From assembly GCA_002471275.1 (NCBI GenBank), contig DKPQ01000005.1, forward strand, positions 558,001 through 622,000: a DNA stretch of 64,000 nt, written 5' to 3'. Position 1 is the first letter of the stretch. The number at the start of each line of letters is the position of its first letter. The notes under the pieces are model-generated. The model saw nothing but the letters and a program-made list of their open reading frames with translations. It made no database searches and was not told the DNA's origin. This DNA is from Flammeovirgaceae bacterium UBA7330 (lineage in GTDB: Bacteria > Bacteroidota > Bacteroidia > Cytophagales > Cyclobacteriaceae). The position numbers and the translations under genes were made by a program. This document shows positions 34,984-43,361 of this stretch, piece by piece.

Positions 34984-36534
34984 ATGAAAACGAAAAATAT
35001 ATATAAGAAGGGAATTGCAAAGACCGCCACAGCATTGATGGTTGCCATGGCGATGATGTTTTCTGCATGTGATGATTATCTGGATGTAAATGATGATCCG
35101 GATGCGATATTGGACAACCCGGGAGTATTTCTATTGCCATCTATTGAGATTTCACTGGCGAGTGCCATTGGAGGAACTTTCGCCCTCCATGGTTCACTCT
35201 GGGCTCAATACTATAATCAAAACAATACGGCTAATCAGTATCGTACCATTATAGATATGGATATGCGTGCCGATGATGGTGACAACCTGTGGGTGGAGTT
35301 GTATTCTTCTGCTTTGAGTGATATCCAAAAGCTGAAGGAATACAGTTTGGCTACAGAGACTTACAATCCAAGATTATATCTGATAGCCACCGTATTAGAA
35401 AGCTATACGTTTCAGATAATCTTCGATGCTTTTGGTCAGGCTCCATACACAGAGGCATTCAAAGGTGAGACTACTTCAAATTTCAATCCAGCATTTGATA
35501 ATGGAGAGGATGTCTATCCACACCTGGTAGATGCCATAGACGAAGCTCTTGACTTATACAATGAGTTCAATCCAAATGGTAGTAGTGCATTGGCCGTACT
35601 AGTGGCGACCGAAAGAGACAAAGACTATATCTTCAATGGTGACATTGATAGCTGGGTAGCTTTTGCCAATTCTGTAAAATTAAAATTGGCCATGAGAAAT
35701 CTGGACTTTGATGCTACCTGGGCTACTGAAGTAATCAATGATGTGGAAGCTGAAGGCAATTACCTTGCTTCTGATGCCATGCTCGATATTTTTGAGAGCC
35801 AGGTAAACAAGGAGAACCCACTGTTTGCGCAGGATCAAAACCTAAACACAACGATCAACCTTGTAGCCAACAGAACACTCTCTGAATTTTTGACCAACAA
35901 TGGCGACCCTCGTGAAGCTTTAACTTATAAAGCCAATACATCCGGAAACCTGTTGCTGGACCATGGGGATCACAAGGCAACAACAGCTACAAATCCTCCA
36001 AACTCTAATCGAGTCCCCATTTTGGATGCTAAAAGGCCAGTTTATCTTTTAACAACTTCTGAGGTAGATTTCTTCAGAGCTGAATTAGCGGTAAGGGGTT
36101 TGATTACAGACGATGCACAGACATTATATAACAATGCTGTTCGAAGTGCATTTTCTCGTGTGGGCGCTTCAGCTGCAACAGCGGATGCTTCATTCCTTGC
36201 TGCAGGTATGCCCTATGAATTCTCAGCCCCTGCAGCAGATCAATTGCGTGACATTGGCGTGCAGAAATGGGTAGCTCTGGCCAATGTCAATCCTTTTGAA
36301 GGGTTTTTGGAAGTTCATCGAATGGATTACCCTGAAATGATGAATACTACAACTTATGAGGAAAATCCTCCAACCGGAAATGCCGGTGCGGCGTTGTATC
36401 TGCCTAAAAACACAGTATTGGGTACGGATTATATCAAACGATATCTATTGCCGGAATCTGAGTCAGTAGCCAATGCCAACTTCCCAAGTGCACAGACACG
36501 GGCTACGGATAAACTTTGGTGGGATGTTAACTAA
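34984..36534 (+). CDS. SusD/RagB-like lipoprotein (SusD-like_2 type)
   Basis: This 516-residue protein has a lipobox in MMFSAC followed by DDYLDVNDDPDA, a signal seen in SusD-like proteins. TPR-like helical parts (QYYNQNNTANQYR, IIFDAFGQAPYTEAF, ALYLPKNTVLGTDYIKR near the end) fit the second SusD family rather than classical SusD. It should sit on the cell surface as the lid of the SusC barrel encoded 12 bp upstream and capture the substrate. Confidence 0.94.
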   Translation: MKTKNIYKKGIAKTATALMVAMAMMFSACDDYLDVNDDPDAILDNPGVFLLPSIEISLASAIGGTFALHGSLWAQYYNQNNTANQYRTIIDMDMRADDGDNLWVELYSSALSDIQKLKEYSLATETYNPRLYLIATVLESYTFQIIFDAFGQAPYTEAFKGETTSNFNPAFDNGEDVYPHLVDAIDEALDLYNEFNPNGSSALAVLVATERDKDYIFNGDIDSWVAFANSVKLKLAMRNLDFDATWATEVINDVEAEGNYLASDAMLDIFESQVNKENPLFAQDQNLNTTINLVANRTLSEFLTNNGDPREALTYKANTSGNLLLDHGDHKATTATNPPNSNRVPILDAKRPVYLLTTSEVDFFRAELAVRGLITDDAQTLYNNAVRSAFSRVGASAATADASFLAAGMPYEFSAPAADQLRDIGVQKWVALANVNPFEGFLEVHRMDYPEMMNTTTYEENPPTGNAGAALYLPKNTVLGTDYIKRYLLPESESVANANFPSAQTRATDKLWWDVN

Positions 36535-36541
36535 ATCAATC

Positions 36542-37177
36542 ATGAGCAAGATGAATATTATATTGAATAAATACATTGGGATTCTGGCAGTGATTGGACT
36601 GTCCATCGGAGGCTTCTCTTGCGAGAGTGAAGGTGATTCGGTTGGGATTTCAACAGTGACCTATTTCCCTACTTTCGAACTGACAGATGGTGAGAATGTT
36701 GTGATTGCTACTGGATCTGCATTCACGCCTTCAGCTACGGTGAAAGAAGGAGAAACCGAGTTAACACCTGATATTGTTAATCCGGTAAATAATTCAACAC
36801 CGGGAATCTATGAAGTGATATACTCAGCGGAGAATTCTGATGGTTATCCGGGTTCCAAATCTCAGCAGGTAATCGTTTACAATCCTGCCATTGTGGCTAC
36901 GGATGTAACGGGGAATATTGCAGATATTGGCCGCCCTGAGCGTAAGGGGGTAATCTCCTTGGTTCCGGGTACCACCAATATCTTCTTCTGTACTGATATG
37001 GCTTTTGCTGGTGTTTTTCCCCTCTATTTTATGATGGATGGAGACAACATGATAGTGATTCCACAATCATTTGTATTCGGAGTGACCAGTGTGGATGCCT
37101 CCTATGATCCTGTGGCCAAGACTTTTTCCATTACAGTAAACCCACAGGGATTTGCCTATAATTTTCAATACGAATAA
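36542..37177 (+). CDS. Lipoprotein with DUF5011/BT_2262-like Ig domain
   Basis: From the ATG at 36542 this is 211 residues; the frame is open upstream, but that part overlaps the SusD gene. A lipobox (GGFSC) is followed by an Ig-like domain with PGIYEVIYSAENSDG, then a second beta-rich domain. Similar proteins follow SusC/SusD-like_2 pairs in Bacteroides and probably help bind substrate at the surface. Its stop overlaps the next start as TAATG (37175-37179). Confidence 0.8.
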   Translation: MSKMNIILNKYIGILAVIGLSIGGFSCESEGDSVGISTVTYFPTFELTDGENVVIATGSAFTPSATVKEGETELTPDIVNPVNNSTPGIYEVIYSAENSDGYPGSKSQQVIVYNPAIVATDVTGNIADIGRPERKGVISLVPGTTNIFFCTDMAFAGVFPLYFMMDGDNMIVIPQSFVFGVTSVDASYDPVAKTFSITVNPQGFAYNFQYE

Positions 37178-37704
37178 TGAGACATAAAATGAAAAGTAAC
37201 ATACTGATAGGATTAGCAGTGCTAGCATTTATGGTGTCTTCCTGTGCAACGGAAGACATTGATCCGGGTGCTGCAGCAAACAATGAGTTGAGTGGAGAAT
37301 GGTTCGTTCATTATGATCATAATTTCTACGGGCCCGATCCATTCCAGGTGGGGTATACGAGGATACTGACTTCTACGACGGCGTCACAATCAGCGTCTGA
37401 GCTGATTGTGACGGATGAAGATAACTTCTGGTCATATAGAGTAAAAGCAAGAATGGATATTCAATCTAAAGCCTTTGGTAGTCCTGATACACTAATTAGC
37501 TATGTGGATGGATACGATATCAAAGTCCTGGTTAGAAATGGAAGAATCTTTGAAGATGCTATAACTACAGCAGCAGGGGTTGTCACGGACAGCATTTACT
37601 TTGAAATTTGGTTTGAAGATTTAGAAGATGCTACTGGATTTACGAGTGATACGCTATTTGTTTCAGGGTATCGTCGAACTGGTTTTACCGAGGATGAACA
37701 TTAA
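37177..37704 (+). CDS. Lipid_bd-like (putative lipid-binding) lipoprotein
   Basis: The 175-residue protein has a lipobox (MVSSC), then ELSGEWFVHYDHNFYG and a lipocalin-like beta-rich body ending in FVSGYRRTGF, resembling the Bacteroidota family annotated as lipid-binding putative hydrolase. An ATG at 37189 (MKSNIL) is an alternative start. It ends the SusC operon, and a strong terminator follows 28 bp later. The substrate and the name are uncertain. Confidence 0.75.
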   Translation: MRHKMKSNILIGLAVLAFMVSSCATEDIDPGAAANNELSGEWFVHYDHNFYGPDPFQVGYTRILTSTTASQSASELIVTDEDNFWSYRVKARMDIQSKAFGSPDTLISYVDGYDIKVLVRNGRIFEDAITTAAGVVTDSIYFEIWFEDLEDATGFTSDTLFVSGYRRTGFTEDEH

Positions 37705-37732
37705 TCTTGGTCTGTAAATTATATAACAAAAA

Positions 37733-37758
37733 ACTACCCGAAGTCGGGTAGTTTTTTT
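37733..37758 (+). terminator. Terminator of the SusC/SusD operon
   Basis: A 9-bp stem (37733-37741 with 37744-37752; the innermost pairs probably open as the loop) is flanked by an A run on the left and seven T on the right. It can stop transcription in both directions and also faces the convergent broken gene that ends at 37782. Confidence 0.9.
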
Positions 37759-37781
37759 GTTTTGTATAGTTGCAAAACAAA

Positions 37782-38570
37782 CTAAGGCAGATCATTGCTG
37801 GTCCTTGAATCGAAGGAAGTTCTTGTGTCAGGGTGTTGAATCGGCCCTTTTAAAGCCAGGTTATTAAGATGCATGATTATGGTTTTAAGGTCCCCTTCTT
37901 TTCTGCATTTCAGCTTATGTTCTTTGGCAAATAGGAACACTTCTCTGGAATAAGGATTAAAAGCGATTAGGTTGTTCGCAAGCTTTCTGTCAAGGGCAAC
38001 TATCCGCTCTCCATCATAAAGGAAGAATTTTTCATGTCGAACGAATTTTCTTTCCGGGCTACCAAGATCTAAAGCAGGTAAGTAGTTTGGTTCCTGGACT
38101 TCTAATTCAGTCTTTATTAATAGTTAATTTGGGCTTCCGGAAAGGGCGATCTTATAAACTATTTCAAGCGCATAGCTGGATCTACCTGTTTGGTCAATGA
38201 GGGAAACAAAATTGACAGAATCCGCAATGAAGTAGTCATACCAACCGAAGCGTTTGATTAGTCTCGTGGGGTAAGCGACAATTGATTCATCTTCTCTGAC
38301 CTCTATTTCGGACCTTAATAAATCATATCTTAAATAGACACCAGTCAAAGTTCTTCCATCTTTCATTTCGACATTCCCTTTACGCCAATTTTTATCAAAG
38401 TATACTGCATCCGGGTTTTCAGTTTGTATTCGAAGTCTACCATCTATGAAGGTGCTGGAAACTAACCCCTTCTCGAAAAGCTTCACCTTTGGAGCTTCCT
38501 GACCCTGTAAGAGAAAGGGACAAAGAAGCCATAGTGGAAATAAAAATCTCCTCATCGGATTGGGGTTCAT
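37782..38570 (-). pseudogene. Exported protein gene interrupted by one in-frame TAA
   Basis: From the ATG at 38568-38570 the frame runs 148 codons (signal peptide MRRFLFPLWLLCPFLLQGQ, then VKLFEKGLVSSTFIDG) to TAA at 38124-38126. In the very same frame it then stays open for 113 more codons, ending at TAG 37782-37784. That part begins LLIKTELEVQEPNY and contains RKFVRHEKFFLYDGERIVAL and FAKEHKLKCRKEGDLKTI, which reads like a normal protein. No start codon precedes the second half closely enough to make it a separate gene. I infer a single 262-codon gene with a nonsense mutation, or a sequencing error. The family is unrecognised. It lies 11 bp after an AraC-type regulator gene. Confidence 0.75.
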
Positions 38571-38581
38571 GATTGAGGGGA

Positions 38582-39391
38582 TTAGGAGATCAGGGAAATT
38601 CTGTTCGCCTGTGTCAAAAATTTCTTCGGACTTTCATCCACATAATATTTGAAATCCTTAATGAGGTGTGATTGGTCGTAATAACCCGATTTGAATGTCA
38701 GTTGAGTCAGCGACATATCATGCTTAAACTCCTCATAATTTTTAAGGAAATTGTTAAGCTTTTCGATTTTGCAGAACTCTTTGGGGCTTAGACCCACCTC
38801 GCGGTTAAACTTTTGCTCAAGGGTAGATTTGCTGATGCCAAACATGCTGTAGAGCTCTCTGACTTTGATCTCTCCTTTGTTCTGTTTGATTAGAGAAATC
38901 GTTTCTTCAATCAGTGAGTCAACTCTTTTATGACCTAAAAAAGATTGCTCTTGTAGGTAGGTTTCGAAAATGCTAATAAGTTCGTTTGGGTTGTTGTTTA
39001 CAATGGCTTTTTTCCATGCATGTTGATAAAAGGTAGGCAAAGAAAATTTTTGGATGTCTTCTTTGAATTTATAGGTTCGATCATTGCAAAGAATACATTG
39101 ATATTGAGGGTGCAATTTTATAATCAGGAGGCGAATTTCTTCATCCCCAGTCAGCACCATTCCCCGACTTCTTGTACGCGTGAAAAGGCCTTCACCCGGA
39201 GCAATGGCACTCTTCCTGGTTGATCCGATGATGGCACGATGAAAGAGGCCTTTAAAAGAAACAATGATTTCTGCATGATTGTCAGGAAAGAAATAGTACC
39301 CTTCTGTGATTTTTTCCTTCTCAATGGTAATAAACCAAACAGAGTGAATTATTTCATCCAAACTGCTTACCGCAATCTTTTCAATTTTCAT
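38582..39391 (-). CDS. AraC-family transcriptional regulator
   Basis: The 269-residue protein has an N-terminal beta-rich sensing domain (IIHSVWFITIEKEKI, FFPDNHAEIIVSF) like DUF6597 proteins. The C-terminal AraC double helix-turn-helix comprises IKVRELYSMFGISKSTLEQKF, GLSPKEFCKIEKL and FKSGYYDQSHLIKDFKYYVD. It probably controls a nearby function; the downstream broken exported gene is 11 bp away and likely in the same transcript. The effector is unknown. Confidence 0.9.
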   Translation of the reverse strand: MKIEKIAVSSLDEIIHSVWFITIEKEKITEGYYFFPDNHAEIIVSFKGLFHRAIIGSTRKSAIAPGEGLFTRTRSRGMVLTGDEEIRLLIIKLHPQYQCILCNDRTYKFKEDIQKFSLPTFYQHAWKKAIVNNNPNELISIFETYLQEQSFLGHKRVDSLIEETISLIKQNKGEIKVRELYSMFGISKSTLEQKFNREVGLSPKEFCKIEKLNNFLKNYEEFKHDMSLTQLTFKSGYYDQSHLIKDFKYYVDESPKKFLTQANRISLIS

Positions 39392-39530
39392 GGCCTTGCA
39401 TTTATTTACAAGACCACTGAAAAATCATTTTAACTTATTGTATTACAGAGGATTATGTAAACAATTCTATACAGATTGTACGTTTCCGCCATTGTTAACA
39501 AATTAAAGTTTGTTGTGAAGTAAGGGGTAG

Positions 39531-40511
39531 TTACGCTTGAGTTGTTTTTACCTCTATGTATTCCTTAGGGGAGATGGTATGCACCTTTCTGAATGCTTTG
39601 TAGAAGGATACTTTGTTACTAAAACCAGACAGTTCGGCAATCCCGTCAATGGTGATACTGCGTGACTGTTCGATCAAAAGTCGTTCCGCTGTTTTTATGC
39701 GGTACCTGTTGATAAAAAGGTTTACATTTTCTCCTGTGCATTCATTGATCGCCTGGGATATTGTTTTTTCTGAAAAGCCCAATTCTTTCGCCAGGTCAGC
39801 AAGTTTGAGATTGGGGTTGAGGTAGAGCTCGGTTTCTTCAACGCTTCTTTGGATTTTCTCAAAGGTCTTCCTTTTTGTAGAAGGGTCGTGTAATTTCCGC
39901 TTCGTGGACGCTTCCACAACAAAATTGGAATTCAAAATGCTTTCTAAAGTGATAAAACCGATGATAAGCATGATTGAAACGGGGATCAGCAGATGAGCGA
40001 AATAGCTTTCATTGGTTATTGCTTGATTGGCTAAAATGGAAATCAGCTCAAGGATATATAAGAAAACAATTACCTTAAGCCATCTATTTCGTCCGATGTC
40101 TTCAAACATCAGCAATAGATAAATCAGCCCCTGAATTACTCTTGCAGATGAATAAGCGATTGCCTGCTGGTTGTCTTCAATGGGGAGACTCCGAAAGATG
40201 AGGTCCAGGGTGAAAAGTATAAGTATCAGGATTAAATGAGTGGAGAGTGAAAATTGCTTATTGAGATAACGTTTTACATAGAAATAAAGGAATGGGGCTA
40301 CCGTCCAACTCATAAGCTCACCTGGTACTCTCAAAATGTCTAATTGTTCATTGAAAGGAAGAAAATCGATGAAGAATTTTCCCAGGACAAAGCAATGTGC
40401 CAGAATAAATAATCCCATATAGGGATTAGGCATTCTTCTGTTGAGAAAAACAAATGAAAGCATCAGTCCATTGAAGATCCCAATGGATATAATAGTTAAT
40501 CCTAAAATCAC
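39531..40511 (-). CDS. Membrane-anchored AraC-family regulator
   Basis: This 326-residue protein carries six or seven hydrophobic helices in its first 200 residues (for example LGLTIISIGIFNGLMLSFVF and LLIPVSIMLIIGFITLESIL). A C-terminal AraC domain starts near 220: LADLAKELGFSEKTISQAINE and IAELSGFSNKVSFYKAF. Such regulators sense signals at the membrane. An 11-bp direct repeat with 21-bp period lies 54-85 bp upstream of its start and could be its own operator. Confidence 0.9.
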   Translation of the reverse strand: MILGLTIISIGIFNGLMLSFVFLNRRMPNPYMGLFILAHCFVLGKFFIDFLPFNEQLDILRVPGELMSWTVAPFLYFYVKRYLNKQFSLSTHLILILILFTLDLIFRSLPIEDNQQAIAYSSARVIQGLIYLLLMFEDIGRNRWLKVIVFLYILELISILANQAITNESYFAHLLIPVSIMLIIGFITLESILNSNFVVEASTKRKLHDPSTKRKTFEKIQRSVEETELYLNPNLKLADLAKELGFSEKTISQAINECTGENVNLFINRYRIKTAERLLIEQSRSITIDGIAELSGFSNKVSFYKAFRKVHTISPKEYIEVKTTQA

Positions 40512-40564
40512 CAGGCTTCGGGTTTATCAGCAATTACGCACATTGAATAAGATAGATGTGGGCA

Positions 40565-40596
40565 TTTTTACAATTGGCGCTTTCTTTTTTACAATT
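40565..40596. promoter_or_regulatory. Direct repeat, possible AraC-type operator
   Basis: TTTTTACAATT occurs at 40565-40575 and again at 40586-40596, exactly 21 bp apart. Two same-face half-sites two helical turns apart are typical of AraC-family binding. The pair lies upstream of the minus-strand regulator starting at 40511. Confidence 0.5.
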
Positions 40597-40676
40597 CTCT
40601 GTGTCCAACATCTTCTTTATTTGCTGTTGCAGAGGTGTATAAGTAGAATGCATCCTCTTCATATTATACTGGTTTA

Positions 40677-40706
40677 AGCCGATGTCTTCTCAACATCGGC
40701 TTTTTT
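40677..40706 (+). terminator. Orphan rightward terminator
   Basis: AGCCGATGT (40677-40685) pairs perfectly with ACATCGGCT (40693-40701), followed by a T run through 40706. No plus-strand gene ends just before it. Confidence 0.8.
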
Positions 40707-40931
40707 CATCTATTAATGGAAACAATAGAGGATCACTTTTCCATTAAGGTAATTGATGACATTTTTCGTCTTTTTTACAACCAAAAGTGGGGGTTGTATT
40801 ATTCCGGAATTAAAATACTCTCAAGTTTTGCGTACCAGATGTGAGTAAAAGTGGTGGTGCCATGCAAATAATTAATATGAAGATGATGCATCAGTTTTGA
40901 ATGGTTCTCTTATGTTGATTAAATTCAAACG

Positions 40932-42041
40932 ATGAAGCAGATTTTTATACTTATCTTTTCTCTTTTCAGTATTGGCCTCATGGGACAAACCATGGATTTT
41001 GAGGATTATGATCCGGTTTCTACATTGGTCGTACCCGAAAATCCGGTGACTAAAGCAAAATTCCCTTTTATCGATGTACACAGTCATCAGTGGAATCTTA
41101 CCAAAGAAAAAATACATCAGCTGGAAACCGAGATGGACCAACTGAATATGGCAATCATGGTCAATCTGAGTGGCCGTGGGAGGGGCGGTTCGACGTCCCA
41201 GGAATATATGGCAGGAACAATTAGGAGGATTGCCGGGGAAGCTCCGGGCAGAATAGCCACTTTCACAAATGTTGACTTCGATGGCATCGGTACAGATGGG
41301 TGGACAGAAAAGGCGGTTCGTGAGCTGGAAGAAGATGTAAAAAACGGAGCTGTCGGGCTAAAGATTTATAAGAGTCTGGGACTGCGTATTACTGATAATA
41401 AAGGAAATATCGTAACTGTTGATGATCCGCGTATAGACCCCGTATGGGCGAAGTGTGGTGAGTTGGGAATACCTGTATTGATACATTCAGCAGATCCAAA
41501 GTCATTTTGGGACCCGCACGATGCCAGTAATGAAAGGTGGCTAGAGTTAAAATTAAGATCGGGAAGAAAACGTTCTGATACCGACCCGGCTCCCTGGGAA
41601 GATATTATTGGGGCCCAGCATCGGATGTTTGAAAAACATCCAAATACCACTTTCATCAATGCACACATGGGGTGGCTAGCCAATGATCTGGGCAGACTGG
41701 GGGAGTTGTTGGATCGGTTGCCAAATGTTCATGTGGGAATTGGGGCCGTAATTGCTGAGCTCGGTCGTCAGCCCAGGTTTGCCAAAGCATTTTTTGAAAA
41801 GTATCAGGATCGGATATTATTTGCTAAAGATGCGTACAATCCCCAGGAGTACTACACGTATTTCAGAGTACTCGAGACCGAAGATGAATATTTCCCTTAT
41901 TATAAAAAGTACCACGCATTCTGGCGTATGTATGGGCTGGGGTTGTCTGATGAGGTATTGAAAAAGGTGTATTACGAAAATGCGCTAAGGATCGTGCCTG
42001 GTTTGGACGAGTCGGTGGTGAAGCGGATGAATGGGATTTAA
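40932..42041 (+). CDS. Exported amidohydrolase (amidohydrolase_2 family)
   Basis: The 369-residue protein has a signal peptide (FILIFSLFSIGLMGQT) and a TIM-barrel metal hydrolase body: DVHSHQWN near the start, KIYKSLGLRI, LIHSADPKSFWDP, FINAHMGWLANDLG and the late aspartate in LFAKDAYNP. The family contains decarboxylases and lactonases acting on aromatic or sugar acids. It stands alone, with no clear partner gene. Palindrome P1 begins 25 bp after its stop and may act as its terminator. Confidence 0.85.
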   Translation: MKQIFILIFSLFSIGLMGQTMDFEDYDPVSTLVVPENPVTKAKFPFIDVHSHQWNLTKEKIHQLETEMDQLNMAIMVNLSGRGRGGSTSQEYMAGTIRRIAGEAPGRIATFTNVDFDGIGTDGWTEKAVRELEEDVKNGAVGLKIYKSLGLRITDNKGNIVTVDDPRIDPVWAKCGELGIPVLIHSADPKSFWDPHDASNERWLELKLRSGRKRSDTDPAPWEDIIGAQHRMFEKHPNTTFINAHMGWLANDLGRLGELLDRLPNVHVGIGAVIAELGRQPRFAKAFFEKYQDRILFAKDAYNPQEYYTYFRVLETEDEYFPYYKKYHAFWRMYGLGLSDEVLKKVYYENALRIVPGLDESVVKRMNGI

Positions 42042-42065
42042 ACTTTAATATTCTTTAATCTATAA

Positions 42066-42124
42066 ACCTATAAACCTGTCAGGTTTTAGAAACCTGACAG
42101 GTTTAGGTTTAAAGGTTTATAGGT
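42066..42124. repeat. REP-like palindrome P1
   Basis: A perfect 15-bp inverted repeat (42072-42086 with 42090-42104, loop TAG) is nested in an outer pair, ACCTATAAACCT (42066-42077) with AGGTTTATAGGT (42113-42124). The right arm encodes the last codons of the small ORF 42109-42498. Confidence 0.9.
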
Positions 42125-42498
42125 CGGAGTTTATATTTTTTTTCATTGATCTCAATCATCTCCTCGATCTCCTGATAAGAAGCCCACTGCCTTATTAGCA
42201 AAAGCTTTTCGTGGTAGACCTCTTTTCTGATCCACCAGTATAATGAAAAGTAGTCAGGACCGAATTCCCAAAAGTCATAAACATAGTTACCTTCCCCAAG
42301 CAGTTCTTCTATCTTATGCTTCAATTCAGGCATAAATTCTTCTTCTCCTAATATATCGCTAGAAATTTCCAACAAATCTCCTGGCTTCATATTACTTCTG
42401 TATCTTTCAAAACTATTCCCTGTATAAAAAAGAGATTTTATCTTGTTATCAAAGTAGAAGCCCTGATAGATGTGCGTATTATTTAAGCGAGATGTCAT
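42109..42498 (-). CDS. Hypothetical protein inside the REP-bounded unit
   Basis: This 129-residue protein (opening MTSRLNNTHIYQGFYFDN) contains WEFGPDYFSLYWWIRKEVYH and an acidic, Lys-rich C-terminus. No known domain was recognised. It lies between palindromes P1 and P2, and its last four codons and stop (PINL) fall in P1, so the end of the gene may have been made by the repeat. It reads on the same strand as the transposase, 70 bp after it. A passenger gene is possible. Confidence 0.6.
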   Translation of the reverse strand: MTSRLNNTHIYQGFYFDNKIKSLFYTGNSFERYRSNMKPGDLLEISSDILGEEEFMPELKHKIEELLGEGNYVYDFWEFGPDYFSLYWWIRKEVYHEKLLLIRQWASYQEIEEMIEINEKKYKLRPINL

Positions 42499-42510
42499 TT
42501 TAATTATAAT

Positions 42511-42555
42511 ACTTATAAACCTGTCAGGTTTCTAAAACCTGACAGGTTTATAAGT
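42511..42555. repeat. REP-like palindrome P2
   Basis: A perfect 21-bp inverted repeat (42511-42531 with 42535-42555) has only a 3-nt loop. It starts 14 bp past the transposase stop (42569). The 13-mer TTTAGGTTTAAAG follows both P1 and P2. Confidence 0.92.
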
Positions 42556-42568
42556 TTAGGTTTAAAGT

Positions 42569-43180
42569 CTAATCGTCTAATTCTATTTTAATATTAGGTG
42601 GTTGCTGATGAAACTCATGAAATCCTTTTTCGCCCCCAAACCATTCAAATACAGTTTTTCGTTCAATGCGGTCTTCAGTACCATTGATAAAAGAATGATA
42701 GCTTGAATAAGGCCAATCGGTCAAATTTTTTACAAATCCATGGTTTACCGGGTTGTAATGAATATAGCGGACTAGTTGACGGAGATAGTTTTCATCGTTT
42801 ACTTGTTTGCGTTTTAAGCTACTTCTGAATAACCTGCCAATTCTGTCATAACGCTTATTAAATGCTTTGGAGTAGGCATTGAAATAATTACTGAATTTTT
42901 TAGAAATCAACTCAGGTAATTTTTCCAATGACTCCAGACCTTTGTCTAACTTGAAGTAAGGGATCAGCAAATCTTCATCCTGGATACGCAATAGGAAATG
43001 AAAGTGATTGGGCATCAGACAATAGGCATAAATCTCTGAGAAGGGGATAATGTGAAGGTCATATTTTGATAGGAAATACAAGTAGTTTTCGTCACACCGG
43101 AATATATTATCATCCCCATTTCCATGATTGTAAATATGAAAAATCACTGAAGGCAGAAAAGGATCAGAAGAATTGCTCAT
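42569..43180 (-). CDS. REP-associated tyrosine transposase (RAYT, IS200-like)
   Basis: The 203-residue Y1 transposase has the HUH motif H59-F-H61 (AYCLMPNHFHFLLRI), a candidate catalytic tyrosine in FSNYFNAYSKAFN and the signature RIGRLFRSSLKRK ... LVRYIHYNPVNHGFV. Such single-strand endonucleases nick and rejoin hairpins, here presumably the AAACCTGTCAG palindromes next to it. It looks intact. It may be domesticated, spreading or maintaining REPs, rather than an active IS. Confidence 0.9.
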   Translation of the reverse strand: MSNSSDPFLPSVIFHIYNHGNGDDNIFRCDENYLYFLSKYDLHIIPFSEIYAYCLMPNHFHFLLRIQDEDLLIPYFKLDKGLESLEKLPELISKKFSNYFNAYSKAFNKRYDRIGRLFRSSLKRKQVNDENYLRQLVRYIHYNPVNHGFVKNLTDWPYSSYHSFINGTEDRIERKTVFEWFGGEKGFHEFHQQPPNIKIELDD

Positions 43181-43287
43181 TGGGTCACTGACTCTATATA
43201 ATGATGGATAGAAGATATTTAATTGAATCTATACATTTTGAATATAATAATCCACAAAACGGTATAATAATATTGTATATCCTGTAC

Positions 43288-43326
43288 ACTAAACCTGTCA
43301 GCATTCTAAAAACTGACAGGTTTAGT
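43288..43326. repeat. REP-like palindrome P3
   Basis: A 14-bp perfect inverted repeat (43288-43301 with 43313-43326) has an 11-nt loop and shares AAACCTGTCAG with P1 and P2. It lies 107 bp from the transposase start and 35 bp before the sigma-factor start codon, so it is in that gene's leader or promoter region. Confidence 0.88.
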
Positions 43327-43361
43327 TTCATTAACTTTCCTCAAAAGTTAATAATCTGAGA

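Larger units (their letters stand above)
40512..40931. other. Intergenic region between divergent AraC regulator and amidohydrolase genes
   Basis: About 420 bp. It holds the direct repeat at 40565-40596, an orphan rightward terminator at 40677-40706 and an inverted repeat TACAACC/GGTTGTA (40776-40782 with 40792-40798). No gene was recognised; the terminator suggests a small rightward transcript between about 40530 and 40706. Confidence 0.4.
42066..43326. mobile_element. REP/RAYT element: IS200-like transposase and a small ORF between three palindromes
   Basis: Three copies of a palindrome built on AAACCTGTCAG/CTGACAGGTTT lie at 42066-42124, 42511-42555 and 43288-43326. Between them are a 129-codon ORF and a REP-associated tyrosine transposase. 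This is the arrangement of REP/RAYT systems, where the single-copy transposase acts on dispersed palindromes. Borders, and whether the whole unit moves, are inferred. Confidence 0.7.

Noticed and set aside
37782..38123. Second half of the interrupted gene as an independent gene
   Set aside because: The only in-frame ATG lies near its end, so no complete product could be made; it continues the upstream frame.
40441..40677. 78-codon rightward ORF before the orphan terminator
   Set aside because: It overlaps the AraC gene antisense for 70 bp and has chance-like composition; an RNA is a better guess.
42066..43326. CRISPR array from the repeated palindromes
   Set aside because: Only three copies at irregular distances, with genes between them and no cas genes.
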